The notes: generated by a model not told the origin, from the sequence alone. Shown: positions 48,716 through 60,304, counted from the stretch's first letter. The stretch is DNA of 64,000 nt from Fagopyrum homotropicum (GCA_033239125.1 BSWB01000002.1:156908409-156972408), one strand, 5' to 3'. Numbers and translations: made by a program.

Positions 48716-48808
48716 AATGCCCTCCTAAACCAGGTTCTACAACTGCATACTACCAGTAGTGGATTAGTGGTACTCCTGTCCGTCATCAATCCAATGTTGT
48801 TGTCCTTC

Positions 48809-50133
48809 TTAGCCATCCTCAATATGCAAAGAATCTCTGCAATACGAGAACTTGTCAGCTGGGACAATCTTGGTTCCAAAATCAGCTGGATTTATATCTC
48901 CTTTGATTTGCTGTATCACCAATTGCTTGTGCTTGATCTTCTTCCTTATGTAGTGGTACCTGATATCAATATGTTTTGTTCTTTCATGATACATGGGATC
49001 TTTACATAAGTACAAAGCACTTTGACTATCAGTATATGTAACAGGAACATATGTCTTATTTTCTATTTCTTCTAACAATCCTTTGAGCCAAGTAGCTTCT
49101 TTGGCAGCTTCTGTAGCAGCCATGTACTCGGCTTCGGTCGAGGACAAGGCTACAACAGATTGTTGTTGAGACTTCCAGGAGATACAGTTCCCAGCCCAAG
49201 TGAAGTAAATAGCTGTAGTAGATTTCCTGTTATCCTTGTTACTAGCATAATCAGAATCTACAAATCCAATCATGTTAGTACGAGAGATATGTTCTTTATA
49301 TACAAGACATTTATCCTTGGTACCACACATATATTTGAGTAAATATTTCATAGCATCCCAGTGAGGCATACCAGGATTAGACATATATCTACTTAAGACA
49401 GATATTCCAAAAGCAAGATCAGGTCTTGTGCACAACATGGCATACATTACAGAACCAACGGCAACATCATATGGTATGTTAGACATTTTATTTTTGCCTT
49501 CATCAGAGGTAGGGCAATCCTTTTTAGACAACTCAAGGTGCCCTCCTAAGGGTACAATTGCAGGTTTACAGTTAAGCATATTAAACTTTTGCAGAACTTT
49601 ATGCACATAATCAGTCTGGGATAACAACATGGTTTTCTTTGATCTATCCCTAGATATGGAAATTCCTAATATCTTCTTAGCATGTCCCAGGTCTTTCATG
49701 TCAAAATAATTTTTAAGATCATGTTTTATACTAGATACTAGAACTTTAGAAGGAGATATTATAAGTATGTCATCCACATAAAGTAACACATACAACGGAT
49801 CATGCTTCTTAATATTCTTAAAGTATAAACAAGTATCATATTCACTTCTGACAAAACCCAACTTAGACATACAAGAATCAAATTTTAAATTCCATTGTCT
49901 AGGAGATTGTTTCAATCCATAGATAGATTTGTTAAGTAAGCAGCATGCATTGGTATTTTTAGAATCAGTAAAGCCCTTAGGCTGTGACATGTAAATTGTT
50001 TCATTCAAATCACCATGCAAGAAAGCAGTCTTAACATCCATTTGTTCTAATTCCCAGTCAGAAACAGCAGTCATTGCAAGCATAAGTCTCAGAGTTTTAT
50101 ACTTAAATACTGGAGCAAAAATATCATTGTAGT
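48809..50133 (-). pseudogene. Copia pol 3' part: reverse transcriptase and RNase H
   Basis: From the first Met at 50083 it continues the RT fingers-palm in a new frame: WELEQMDVKTAFLHGDL, then YGLKQSPRQW, then the catalytic YVDD (within LLYVDDILII), then SVMYAMLCTRPDLAF. RNase H follows with DSDYA, KSTTAIYF, SSTEAEYMA and the end motif KHIDIRYHYIR. It ends at 48809, about 95 bases before the 3' LTR. The frame is offset from the upstream gag-pol by one base lost in a T run near 50150, so no full polyprotein can be made. Confidence 0.9.
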
Positions 50134-53097
50134 CTATTCCTTCTCTTTGTGTAAACCTTTAGCTACGAGTCTAGCCTTATATTTGTCAGGTTCATTAGGA
50201 GATAGACCTTCTTTGATTTTATAAATCCATCTACACTGAACTAGTTTAGAATCTTTAGGTTTATTAACTAAGGTCCAAGTGTTATTAGCATGCATAGAGT
50301 CAGTTTCATCTTTCATAGCAGCTATCCAAAGTTTTGAATCCTTACAATTAACAGCTTGTTCATAAGTTTCAGGAGTGTAGGGATTTTTTACAACTGAAGC
50401 AGTAATAAGAGCATATTCAGCAATATTAGCATATTTCTTATTTGGGATGATAGTCCTAGGAGCCCTGTCCCTGGCTAGCTGGTACTGACCATGAAAACCA
50501 TAATGACCTGAGTTAGTGCTACCTTGTCTTGTACCAGGGGAACTTAGGTCATTATGGCTTTCATGACCTGTTCCATCACTGGGGGATAAGGTGGGAACAC
50601 TAAGGTTATCAGAAATATTAGGCTCATCTACCCCCCTTAATTGGTGATTATGTGAATTATTACTGTGTTCAGGTTGTGAAGGGAAGCTACTGCTTTCATT
50701 AGTAGTAGTATCATCATTAGGTAGATCACTACCTTCAGAATAGTCACCAATGTCGAATTCAATTTCAGCATTATTGTGACTTGCACTGGGCATGTAAAAA
50801 GAGGTTCCACCACTGGAACTCTCTTCAGACTCACCAGCAGTGCTACTAGTCTCACTGGAATGTTTATTTTTAAAGTGAAAGTCTGTTTCACTAAAGGTAA
50901 CATTCCTAGACACAACTACCTTATACCCTCCAGGTTGAATAAGGAGAAGTTTGTAACCTTTTACACCCTCTGGGTAACCTAACATAATACCCTTTTTAGC
51001 TCTTGGTTGCAGCTTGCCTTCACTCACATGAGTGTAGGCCGTGCATCCAAAGAGCCTTAGGTATTTAAGATTAGGTTTCCTATTAGACCACACTTCATAA
51101 GGAGTTTTGAAACCTATGGCTGAGGAAGGGGATCTATTGATGAGATAAGAAGTTGTAGTAACAGCTTTTTCCCATAGGGAAGGTTTGAGACCAGCACTAA
51201 CTAGCATACATCTTGCCTTTTTAAGCAAGGTTCTATTCATTCTTTCAGCAGTTCCATTCTGCTGAGGTGTTCCAGGGATGGTTAAATGTCTTTTAATGCC
51301 TTGTTCTTTACAAAATTCATCAAAAAGTTTGTTACAGAATTCAAGTCCATTGTCAGTTTTTAGACATTTAATCTTCTTATTAGTTTGTGTTTCAACAAAG
51401 TTTTTCCAGTTCTTAAAAGTTTCAAAGGCTTCATCTTTTGTTTTAAGAAGGTAGACCCAAACTTTCCTAGAGAAGTGATCTATAAAAGAAATAAAGTATC
51501 TCCTTCCACCTATGGTATCAACCTGTGCAGGTCCCCAAAGATCAGAATGGATGTACTCTAGAGGTTGTTTGGCTACATAACTAGAGGTTGTGAAACTATG
51601 TTTGGTTTTCTTTCCTAAAATACAAGTTTCACATATATCTAAGTTAGCAGGTTTATTATCTATCAGACCTTGTTGATACAAACTAAGCATTCCCTTATTT
51701 CCCATGTGTCCCAGTCTACTGTGAAGAAGAGTAGTTTGAGCTAGAGTCATTAGATTTGTTGTTTTAGACAGATTAATTTCAGGTGAGGTAATAACATGGT
51801 ATAGACCTCCTTTATTAATGCTTCTAATTAGCACAACATTATCTCTAATTACATCTCTAACACCATTTTTGGTGACAATGGTATAGTTCAAATTATCAAA
51901 GACAGATTTTGATAATAAATTTCTCCTAAGTTTGGGAACCCATCTAACATTTTGCAAAATTCTAGTAACACCATCATGCATACTTAAAGGTACATTTCCA
52001 ATTCCTTTTATAGCTAAGCTAGTGTTATCACCTAGCATAACTTCTCCAGCATTATACAAATCGATGCTACTAAAAACAGATTTGTTAGAAGTAGCATGCA
52101 TAGTATATCCAGAGTCAAGAATCCAATCATTCATGGTATTAGAAGAGGTAGCACACACCAGCAATTCATGATGATATAAACATGCAGGAAGAGGCATTTT
52201 ATACTTAGAACAATCATGTTTAGATGAGCATACAAGCAGTTCATTAGGATAATTAGATACACATAGAGATGCAGAATGAGTAGATTTATCTTTAGAAGAT
52301 TCATCTTTCTTTTTCTTTCTACATTCTTCCTGGTAGTGTCCTAGTTTACTACAATAGAAGCATTTTTTATTCTTTTTATCAGGATCATTAGAGTATGTAT
52401 TCTTATTTTTCTCTGGTTCATATTTCTGCTTATTTTTGTTTTTATTTCTTTTATTTCCTTTCATCATGAGGGCCTCAGATTTATCATTAATTTTATGATT
52501 TGTTTTAAAGACTTTCATACTTTCATTTTTCTGTATTATTTGTTCCAGTATTTTGTCCTTAGATATTTCATCATGACTAAACTTGATAACATCTTTAAAA
52601 TTATCAAACTGACTAGGCAAGGCATTCAATAAAAGTATAGCAGAATGATCATCAGAGATCTTATCATTACATCTTTCTAAGTCTTGTGTCAATTTAAGAA
52701 AAATATCTAGATTATCATGCAGAGATAGGTTGACATTCATTATAAAATTGAACAATCTACATAACAGAGATATACGACTGGGCAAAGACTTTTTAAGATA
52801 AAGATCTTCTAATTTTTTCCAGAGCAAAGAGGGATCAGTGAGACTTACAACCTGACGAGCCACGTCGTCAGTTAACCGTATAAAAATCTCAAAGTGAGCT
52901 TGCTCCTCAAGCTCTTGTTTCCTATCTGGGGAAGTATCCGGAGGGAACTTTCCTTGTACAGTTGTCCAGCACTTCTCCTTGATTAGGATCGCTTTCAGCT
53001 TCAGTTGCCATATGGCAAAGTCAGAGGTGCCATCAAAGGGCTTAATCCTCACTGTATTTTCCGACATAGTCCCGTGTCTAAAAAGACACGATCCCAT
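50134..53097 (-). pseudogene. Copia gag-pol 5' part: gag, protease, integrase, RT start
   Basis: 987 codons. Gag begins with an RIKPFDGTSDFAIWQLKLKA segment; MSENTV, ten codons after the first Met, is the likelier start. A zinc knuckle CFYCSKLGHYQEEC lies near residue 244. The protease site is WILDSGYT near 324, keeping the Asp-Ser-Gly. The pre-integrase region (HSRLGHMGNKG) is followed by integrase with its acidic triad in HSDLWGP (about 515), KTDNGLEF and QQNGTAERMN. RT begins at NNTWTLV and runs to LVAKG, where the frame is lost and stops at 50134. Everything up to that point looks intact. Confidence 0.9.
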
Positions 53098-53477
53098 ATG
53101 TCGTACTTAGGGTCTATATGAGGGCAGTCTTTAGAATTAAAGATCCTGCCGTCCTGTGTTAAAAATCAAAGATCCTCAAAACACTGTAAGTTTTGGGTTC
53201 TTTTGATTTTTCTTGTATCTAGGGTTCCTTAGGCAACAGTGCTTGAAGGAATTATCCTCTTTTCTGGGATTTTAAAAAGAGCCAGAAGATTTTTCAAAGA
53301 CAGTTTTGAGATTGAAAAATGAAAAGAAAACGATAGAGTAAAGCGGAAGCAGTTTTGAAAAAAGGAATCTTCAAAAAAAAAGGAAGGGTAAAGACATTTA
53401 CAGAGGAAAAATGAAGATCGATTGAAAAAACCAGATCTCCAACTTTAAATCGAGAAAACCATGCTTTGATACCAATT
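53098..53477 (-). other. 5' leader and primer-binding site of the Tork-like element
   Basis: Untranslated leader between the 5' LTR and gag. The primer-binding site lies at 53463-53474. Confidence 0.8.
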
Positions 53478-54210
53478 TGATAAAAACTCTATCAATATTT
53501 CGATTCAAAAACGACTGGTTCTAGAGCGAACCAGTCTTTCAAAAACAGATGAACACAAAGAAGTTTGTTGACGCAGTTCGAGTTAAGCTCTACTCTGCGG
53601 GATCTCAGGAGGGGAGAGCCAGCCCAATCCACTAGGTAGAGTTACAGTGTAAAACGGTTACAGGATGAGCAATCAAAAACAACGAAAAACCTTACGAGAT
53701 CAAGAACAAGATAACAAGAACAAAGATAGGTGAGAGGTCTGTAAACCACCAAGGTAATGATTTGTGCTTTGAGGCAAAGCAAGATCTAGACAACAGAGAA
53801 CGTCTCAAGACAACACTCGGACGAAGCACTCGACTCGGATCTCTCTCACTGTGTTTTCTCTCTATCCTCACTTTCAGATCTAGGGTTTTTCAGTAGAAGT
53901 GTTTCGGCCACCTTAGGGTTGAAGACAGAGAAGAAAGCTTAAGTACTCAGTGTCACGAGGTGAACTTCAGCAACGCAGCGTTTAACCATACAACGCTTTG
54001 ATCATGCCGCTCCACAACCTGGTGAGATGGACTGGAGCACTTACCATTGGGCCTCGATCAACTAGACCCAACCGGCCCTGTAATAAGCCCATCATCAATA
54101 TAACACAAGTACCCTGTCCAACCCTTCATCAAACCCAACCGGCCTCACACTTAAACTCAGACCCACTAATCTGTGGTTTGACACGAACCGGGTTTAACTA
54201 AATCCTAACA
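53478..54210 (-). repeat. 5' LTR of the Tork-like element (733 bp)
   Basis: Matches the LTR at 47982-48715 at about 98% by hand count; it starts the element on the minus strand. Confidence 0.95.
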
Positions 54211-54427
54211 AAACTAAAATTGGCGATGCATTTTTTCGCTATAGGCTAATTTATTTTGATGATTATATATCATACACCGTTTTTTAAAAAAATTTTAAAT
54301 AACAACTCATAATTAATGTCTTTATCATGTGAAGTCGGTTGTAGGTAAATTTGTTCATTAATTTGTTTTAGGATAAAATCTCATTCAACTTATGATTGGG
54401 CTCGTACGAATGCCCTCAAATGTGTAA

Positions 54428-54529
54428 TGTAACACCCCGAATCCGCGGGATATCGGGATGCTACGGACGAGACCACACAATGGGTCCCGACCCTAACATC
54501 CCGATATCCCGCGAATTCGGGGTGTTACA
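54428..54529. mobile_element. 102-bp hairpin with TGTAACACCCC ends and 5-bp target duplication
   Basis: The arms TGTAACACCCCGAAT and ATTCGGGGTGTTACA are terminal. The inner arms CGCGGGATATCGGGATG and CATCCCGATATCCCGCG are also paired, giving about 34 bp per arm around a loop of about 34 bases. TGTAA flanks both sides (54423-54427 and 54530-54534). The left part resembles the first 70 bases of the solo LTR at 418, including ATGCTACGG and TGGGTCC.GACCC, so it may be a miniature derivative of that LTR family. Confidence 0.75.
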
Positions 54530-54792
54530 TGTAAAACCCCACACTTCATAGGATCTATTGCATTTTCAAGACACGCATCTTCTCGATATGCCATACTAAT
54601 TAATTGGTAAAAAACTCATCTCTCATTTAATTACTAAGCAAAACTGCATGAAAATCAATCTCGTAAGTTGAATTTACATTGATGTATGTGGATTTATAAA
54701 TCCTAATTTGTTGTTATTGATAAATGAAAACTATTGTCTTTTTTGCAATATTAGATTATTTTATTAAATTTATTTAATAGAAGATTATTTTA

Positions 54793-55960
54793 TGTTAACT
54801 CCACCTTGATAAATAAGACATTACTTATGGTTGATGAAAGCCAAAACCTTGGTTTCCAGGTTTTGGTAAGATCTTACAAGTGTTGGTAAAGTCTTCACAG
54901 TGTCAGGTAAGGCCTTACCATATTACAAAAAAACCTTGGTTTCCAGGTTTCAGTAAGACCTTACATAAACTGGTAAGACCTTACCAAAACTGGACAAAAA
55001 CTACAATTGAGTTACGTACGTCCAAGTGGCTTTTCCTTCTTGTTGAGTTATTTAAGGGATTTGATTTTAACAAATCTTTGATTTGTTTTAATTAAATCTT
55101 CTTGAGATAAAATTGGAAGATTTCCTCAACCTCAACAAACCGTGCTTGACTTTGACCGCTTGACTTCAACAAACAAAATCTCAACAACCCAAGATCTCAA
55201 CAACCCAAGATTTCAACAACCCAAGATCTCCTAAGATCACGCAGCCAAGATCTTCTTCAACGTTAAACTCAAAAATGCTGATACGCTTGCCTATTTAAAG
55301 AGACAAGGAAGGAGAAACAAAATACACGTTCATTGCCTACTTCGAAACCCGAGTGATAAATTCTACTTATCTCACAAAGAGCCGATCTCACATTCGAAGC
55401 TTCATCATTATACTTCCCTAAGAAGTGTGAGATCTATTTCGAGCTGATAGTACAATTCAACTAGGATTATACAAACCGTTATCATTTCTAGACACGTTGG
55501 ATACGAGTGTTGTATCTGGAGTACTTTAGTTTTTCTTTTCGAGTGAGTGAGTTGCTAGATAGGAAGTGTAAGACTTCTGAGTTTAGAAGAGGGAAGGTCT
55601 TCTGAAGATTGTATCTGGAACTCATCAAGAAGAAGGAAAATAAAGCTACTTGAATCCTAGGGTTGAATCAATCCTAGGCGGGGACTAGGTCGTGTTGGTG
55701 ACCGAACCTCGTTAACATATCGCGTGTCCTTTACTGCTCTTTATATTCCTGGTTTGTCTAAATCTTTACACTTAATTCCAATCTTAGAGAAACGTGTAAG
55801 GTCTTATAATTACGAGTAAGACTTTATCTCAATTGATAAGGTCTTATCTCTTTCGATAAGGTCTTACCTATCCTAAGATTGCGAAAAGTTTCCATACTCT
55901 ATTCATCCCCCCCTTCTAGAGTATTGGATAAACTATTTTATCTGCCTATTCCGCATTTCA
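54793..55960 (+). repeat. 5' LTR of the Sirevirus-like element (1168 bp)
   Basis: Starts TGTTAACTCCACC, ends CCGCATTTCA. It contains seven TAAGRYCTTA decamers: five-prime ones at 54867, 54908, 54954 and 54974, and three near the end at 55797, 55837 and 55857. Confidence 0.96.
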
Positions 55961-56018
55961 ATTGGTATCAGAGCCTAACTCACGTCTTTTTAGATATTAT
56001 TATCTGTGAGGCTAACTA

Positions 56019-57800
56019 ATGGCAGGTGAAGGTCAAGGCGGATTTGGACAAGGAAGATCAATCTCTCGACCACCTCTTTTTGTAGGAAACAATTTTATGC
56101 ACTGGAAATCCTTGATGCATATGTTTATCATCGATCAAGATTTGGAACTGTGGCATATTATCAAGAACGGACCTCTCACTCCTACCAAAGAAGATCCCGA
56201 CGGTAAAACAGTAAACAAGACAGAAGCTGAATTCAATCAGAAGGATCTTGAGAGCGTGGCGAAAAACTACAAGGCTATTAATCTTTTATATTGTGGTTTG
56301 AGTACTGATGAATTTAATCGTATATCTTCATGCAAATCCGCTAAAGAAATATGGGATAAATTAGTAGTCACCTATGAAGGAACCAGCCAGGTCAAAGAAA
56401 CCAAAATTAGTATCTTTCTGAGGCAATACGAATTGTTTAAAATGATCCCAGATGAGTCAGTCAAAGTAATGTTCACCCGTTTTACGGAGATCATTAACAA
56501 TCTTGACTCATTGGGAAAGACTTTCAACAATGAAGAAAAAGTCAGAAAGATACTTAGATGCTTGCCTAAAGCAAAATGGGGTCCCAAGGTAACCGCTATA
56601 GAAGAAGCCCAAAACCTCAATACACTCGCTCTTGATGATTTGCTAGGCAAATTAATCACCCATGAATTGATCCTCAATGAGGACGATGGGGATGTGCCAA
56701 CAAACATTAAGAATCTGGCACTCAAGGCAAAGAAAGAGGAACCACTGGAGGATTCTGAAAGTGATGATGAAGACCCTTTTGCTCTTATCACAAGAGGACT
56801 AGCTAGAATATTAAAAATGAAAAAGCAATTTTCAAACAAAGAAAATGCTGGATCTTCTAAATACAGAGGTAAGTCTTCTAATCCCGTGAAGAAGAATCGT
56901 GTTCTAAATGGCTATGAATGTGGTGAAACAGATCATCTGGTTAAAGAATGTCCTCAAAAGAAGAAGAACAAATTCAAGAAAAAGGAATTTGGCAAGAAAG
57001 CCATGGTAGCAGCTTGGAGCGATTCAGACTCCTCAAGTGATTCAGATTCTGAAGATGATCATGCAAACTTATGTCTTATGGCAAAATCCGACAAAAATCA
57101 AGATCAACATTTGGATGGAATGGTAAGAAACCTTATATCTAGTCCTATCGATGTTTTATCACAAGTACTGAAAAACATGATTTCTAATGAAGAATCTTAC
57201 AGCAAAGAAATCAACATTTTACAAGAAAAGCTCAATGATCAGGAAACTTGCATAAGAATGCTTTCGCTGAAAGTTCAAGATCTTGACAGCATACAATCAG
57301 ATCTTGACACTGAGGTTAAGGCCTTACGATTGGAAAATTCCGATCTAAAGGCAAACCTCTCATCTCTTAAGACCAGTAATACTGACTTAGAGATTGAAAA
57401 AGTGAAACTTTCTGAAAAATGTCAAGAACAGCAAATAGCTCTTGTGCAATTTACTAAATCTAAAGCTACTCTTGATAAAATGCTTGGAGAACAACAATTA
57501 TCCTTAAATCGAAGTGGAATAGGATATAACAGGAATTTTCCTGCTAAACCCACTACCACATTCGTTAAAGCAAAAGGAAATTGGAGATCTCCTACGTGTT
57601 TCTTTTGTTGTAGAAAGGGTCATGTAAAAGAAACCTGTCCATATAGGAGAACGGATCCATACATTATTAGAAATACCTTTCCTGTACGTCTAAATGAACG
57701 GGTAAAACACATATGGGTTCCCAAAGGGACTAGGCCATCTAACATGGTCTACCCCCATAATGGATCTAACTCTGTTTATTGGTCAAGCCGGAAAGGATGA
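56019..57800 (+). CDS. Sirevirus-like gag, 593 aa
   Basis: The capsid-type polyprotein of the retrotransposon. It opens MAGEGQGGFGQGRSISRPPL with the copia gag signature FVGNNFMHWKSLMHMF near residues 22-37, followed by a UBN2-type region (about 90-230). The first zinc knuckle (YECGETDHLVKEC, about residue 303) lacks its first Cys, which is Gly here. The second, CFFCCRKGHVKETC near residue 528, is complete. Between them an acidic Ser/Asp stretch and a long heptad-rich coiled coil (about 390-500) fit Sirevirus Gag. It ends at a TGA (57798-57800) in the same frame as protease. Confidence 0.88.
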   Translation: MAGEGQGGFGQGRSISRPPLFVGNNFMHWKSLMHMFIIDQDLELWHIIKNGPLTPTKEDPDGKTVNKTEAEFNQKDLESVAKNYKAINLLYCGLSTDEFNRISSCKSAKEIWDKLVVTYEGTSQVKETKISIFLRQYELFKMIPDESVKVMFTRFTEIINNLDSLGKTFNNEEKVRKILRCLPKAKWGPKVTAIEEAQNLNTLALDDLLGKLITHELILNEDDGDVPTNIKNLALKAKKEEPLEDSESDDEDPFALITRGLARILKMKKQFSNKENAGSSKYRGKSSNPVKKNRVLNGYECGETDHLVKECPQKKKNKFKKKEFGKKAMVAAWSDSDSSSDSDSEDDHANLCLMAKSDKNQDQHLDGMVRNLISSPIDVLSQVLKNMISNEESYSKEINILQEKLNDQETCIRMLSLKVQDLDSIQSDLDTEVKALRLENSDLKANLSSLKTSNTDLEIEKVKLSEKCQEQQIALVQFTKSKATLDKMLGEQQLSLNRSGIGYNRNFPAKPTTTFVKAKGNWRSPTCFFCCRKGHVKETCPYRRTDPYIIRNTFPVRLNERVKHIWVPKGTRPSNMVYPHNGSNSVYWSSRKG

Positions 57801-58403
57801 TTTTCTGTTTTGCAGGATATCACCAAGACTCAAAAATGGATAATGGACAGTGGTTGTTCAAGACATATGAGTGGGAAAGAATCTCTTTTCGATACTCTAA
57901 AGAAGAAAATCACTGGCACTATAACTCTTGGTGACAAAGGAAAATGTGACATTCTTGGTATCGGTAATGTTGGTCTTAATTCAAATAATAATATTAAAGA
58001 TGTTTATTTGGTGGATGGCTTAAAATATAACCTTCTCAGTGTTTCTCAGCTGTGTGATAAAGGAAATTGTGTTAGCTTTGACAAGAGGAAGTGTGAAGTT
58101 CGAGATGAAATGACAGGAAACTTAGTGCTAACAGCTCACAAGGATAATAATATTTATGCTGTTAATACTAACCAAATTGCAGGAACAAATCTAAAATGTC
58201 TCAAGGTCTTATCAGATGACTCAAGACTATGGCACAGACGACTTGGTCACATCAGTCTACATTCTCTTAACAAACTAAAATCAAAAGATCTTGTAAGAGG
58301 TCTTCCTGACCTAAAGTTCAAGGTAGATGAATTATGCAATGCTTGCTCAAGAGGTAAACATACTCGTAGTTCTTTCAAAAAGAAGCAAGTGATCTTGATC
58401 TAA
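57801..58403 (+). pseudogene. Protease and pre-integrase part of pol, cut by a deletion
   Basis: Directly in frame after the gag stop. WIMDSGCSRHMSG holds the Asp-Ser-Gly protease site. YNLLSVSQLCDKG and the pre-integrase motif RLWHRRLGHISLHSLNKL follow, with C..C in LCNACSRGKHTRSSF. After FKKK the sequence jumps to the region downstream of integrase and the frame stops at 58403. The whole integrase catalytic core is absent. Confidence 0.88.
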
Positions 58404-60304
58404 ATAAACATGAGGAAGAGGAAGAAGAAGTTGATAAGAACGTCAGAAACATGCAAGAGCCATTTCAAGATCTTACAGACGTATCTCAAGATCTTACAGA
58501 TGGGTCTCAAGACCTTGAAGCACCCCCTCAAGATCTTACAAATGAAACCAATCGTGAAGATACATCACTACCTGAGCCACAAGAGCCATCTTCCCCACTT
58601 CCTATAAATTCTGAACCTGATGTTTACAATCAGAGAAATGTCCGGAGGAAATTCAAACATGCATCATCCCATTCAACTCAGGATATTATTTCTGATCCCT
58701 CATCTGGAATACAAACTCGATCTAAATTAAAAGATTTGTGTGCTTTTCATGCGTTTGTTTCTCTTGTAGAACCTAAGAAATATACTGAAGCTCTTCAAGA
58801 ACCCGACTGGATTATTGCTATGCAAGATGAGCTAAACGAGTTCGAGCGAAACAAAGTATGGACACTTACAGCAAGACCCAAAGGCAAATCAGTTATCAGG
58901 ACAAGATGGGTTTTCCGAAATAAACTTGATGAAAGTGGTAATGTCATTCGAAATAAAGCTCGTCTTGTAGCTCAAGGTTACAATCAGGAGGAAGGTATTG
59001 ACTACGAGGAGACTTTTGCTCCCGTAGCCAGGCTTGAAGCCATTCGCATACTTCTTGCTTTTGCATCTTACATGAGTATTAAACTTTTTCAAATGGACGT
59101 AAAATGCGCCTTTTTGAATGGTTATTTAGATGAAGAAGTTTATGTTGCTCAACCTCCTGGCTTTGAAAGTAATGAATTTCCAGATCATGTTTTCAAGCTT
59201 GACAAAGCTCTTTATGGCTTAAAGCAAGCCCCAAGAGCTTGGTACGAGCGACTTTCAAAATATCTTCTGGAAAATAACTTCAAAAGAGGGTTGATTGACA
59301 AAACTTTATTCATTAAAACTCATGGAAAGAATATTCTTGTTGTTCAAATTTATGTGGATGATATCTTGTTTGGAGCAACTAATGAATCTCTTTGCAAGGA
59401 ATTTTCTGACATCATGTGCAAGGAATTTGAGATGAGTATGATGGGAGAATTAAATTTCTTTCTTGGACTACAAGTACATCAAAGCAAAAAGGGCATATTC
59501 CTCAATCAAGGAAAATACACAAGAGACCTTCTGAAGAAGTTTAAGATGAATGAATCAAAAATAGTCAAAACACCAATGAGCTCAACTCTCTCTTTGGATC
59601 AAGACCTTACCGGCAAACAAGTAAATCAAAAGGAATTTCGAGGTATGATCGGATCTTTACTATACCTTACTGCTAGTAGACCTGACATTATGTTTAGTGT
59701 TTGCATGTGTGCTAGATTTCAAGCTAACCCAAAGGAATCACATCTCATTGCGGTAAAAAGGATATTAAGATATCTTAATGGTACAAAAGATATAGGTCTA
59801 TGGTATCCCACACAAAGTTGTTTCGGTCTTATCGGATATTCCGATGCTGATTTTGCAGGATATAAAGTGGATAGAAAAAGCACTTCAGGGTGTTGTCAAT
59901 TTCTTGGTACTTCACTAATAAGTTGGCATTCCAAGAAGCAAAATTCAGTGGCTCTTTCAACAGCCGCAGCTGAATATATTGCTGCTGGAGCTTGTTGTTC
60001 GCAAATCTTATGGATTGCGCAACAACTCCAGGATCTTGGATTCAACTTTAAAGATATACCAATAAAATGTGACAATACCAGTGCTATTTCTATCTCGAAA
60101 AATCCTGTACAGCATTCAAGAACGAAACATATAGATGTGAGACACCATTTTATACGTGATCATGTAGAAAAAGGTGATGTGTCTTTGACATTCATTTCTA
60201 CCGATCTACAACTGGCCGATATCTTTACAAAACCTTTACCCGAAGAGAGATTCAACTTCATAAGGTTAGAACTTGGTATGCTTAACAGGGAGGCACAAAT
60301 GTAG
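58385..60304 (+). CDS. Copia reverse transcriptase and RNase H, 3' part of pol
   Basis: The frame is open from about 58385; its first Met is at 58451. An acidic linker with repeated QDLT (three times, each encoded over CAAGATCTTA) precedes RT. RT shows TRWVFRNKLDE, KARLVAQGYNQEEGIDYEET, FQMDVKCAFLNG, YGLKQAPRAWYERL and the catalytic YVDD. RNase H shows YSDADFAG, KSTSGCCQFLG, STAAAEYIAA and KHIDVRHHFIRD, ending LADIFTKPLPEERF. Both domains look intact, but they are separated from gag-protease by the integrase deletion and a frame change. Confidence 0.85.
   Translation, partial: ASDLDLNKHEEEEEEVDKNVRNMQEPFQDLTDVSQDLTDGSQDLEAPPQDLTNETNREDTSLPEPQEPSSPLPINSEPDVYNQRNVRRKFKHASSHSTQDIISDPSSGIQTRSKLKDLCAFHAFVSLVEPKKYTEALQEPDWIIAMQDELNEFERNKVWTLTARPKGKSVIRTRWVFRNKLDESGNVIRNKARLVAQGYNQEEGIDYEETFAPVARLEAIRILLAFASYMSIKLFQMDVKCAFLNGYLDEEVYVAQPPGFESNEFPDHVFKLDKALYGLKQAPRAWYERLSKYLLENNFKRGLIDKTLFIKTHGKNILVVQIYVDDILFGATNESLCKEFSDIMCKEFEMSMMGELNFFLGLQVHQSKKGIFLNQGKYTRDLLKKFKMNESKIVKTPMSSTLSLDQDLTGKQVNQKEFRGMIGSLLYLTASRPDIMFSVCMCARFQANPKESHLIAVKRILRYLNGTKDIGLWYPTQSCFGLIGYSDADFAGYKVDRKSTSGCCQFLGTSLISWHSKKQNSVALSTAAAEYIAAGACCSQILWIAQQLQDLGFNFKDIPIKCDNTSAISISKNPVQHSRTKHIDVRHHFIRDHVEKGDVSLTFISTDLQLADIFTKPLPEERFNFIRLELGMLNREAQM

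Larger units (their letters stand above)
47982..54210 (-). mobile_element. Near-complete Ty1/copia element, Tork/Tnt1-like
   Basis: Two LTRs at 47982-48715 and 53478-54210 bound a gag-pol region on the minus strand. LTR ends are TG and CA, and perfect 5-bp target duplications AAACT lie at 47977-47981 and 54211-54215. A primer-binding site TGGTATCAAAGC (minus strand, 53474-53463) lies just inside the 5' LTR and resembles the initiator Met tRNA end. A purine tract, TTAGGAGGGCATT, lies just inside the 3' LTR. By eye the LTRs differ at about 15 sites plus two small indels, about 2%. All copia domains are present in order, but one frameshift breaks pol. Confidence 0.95.
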
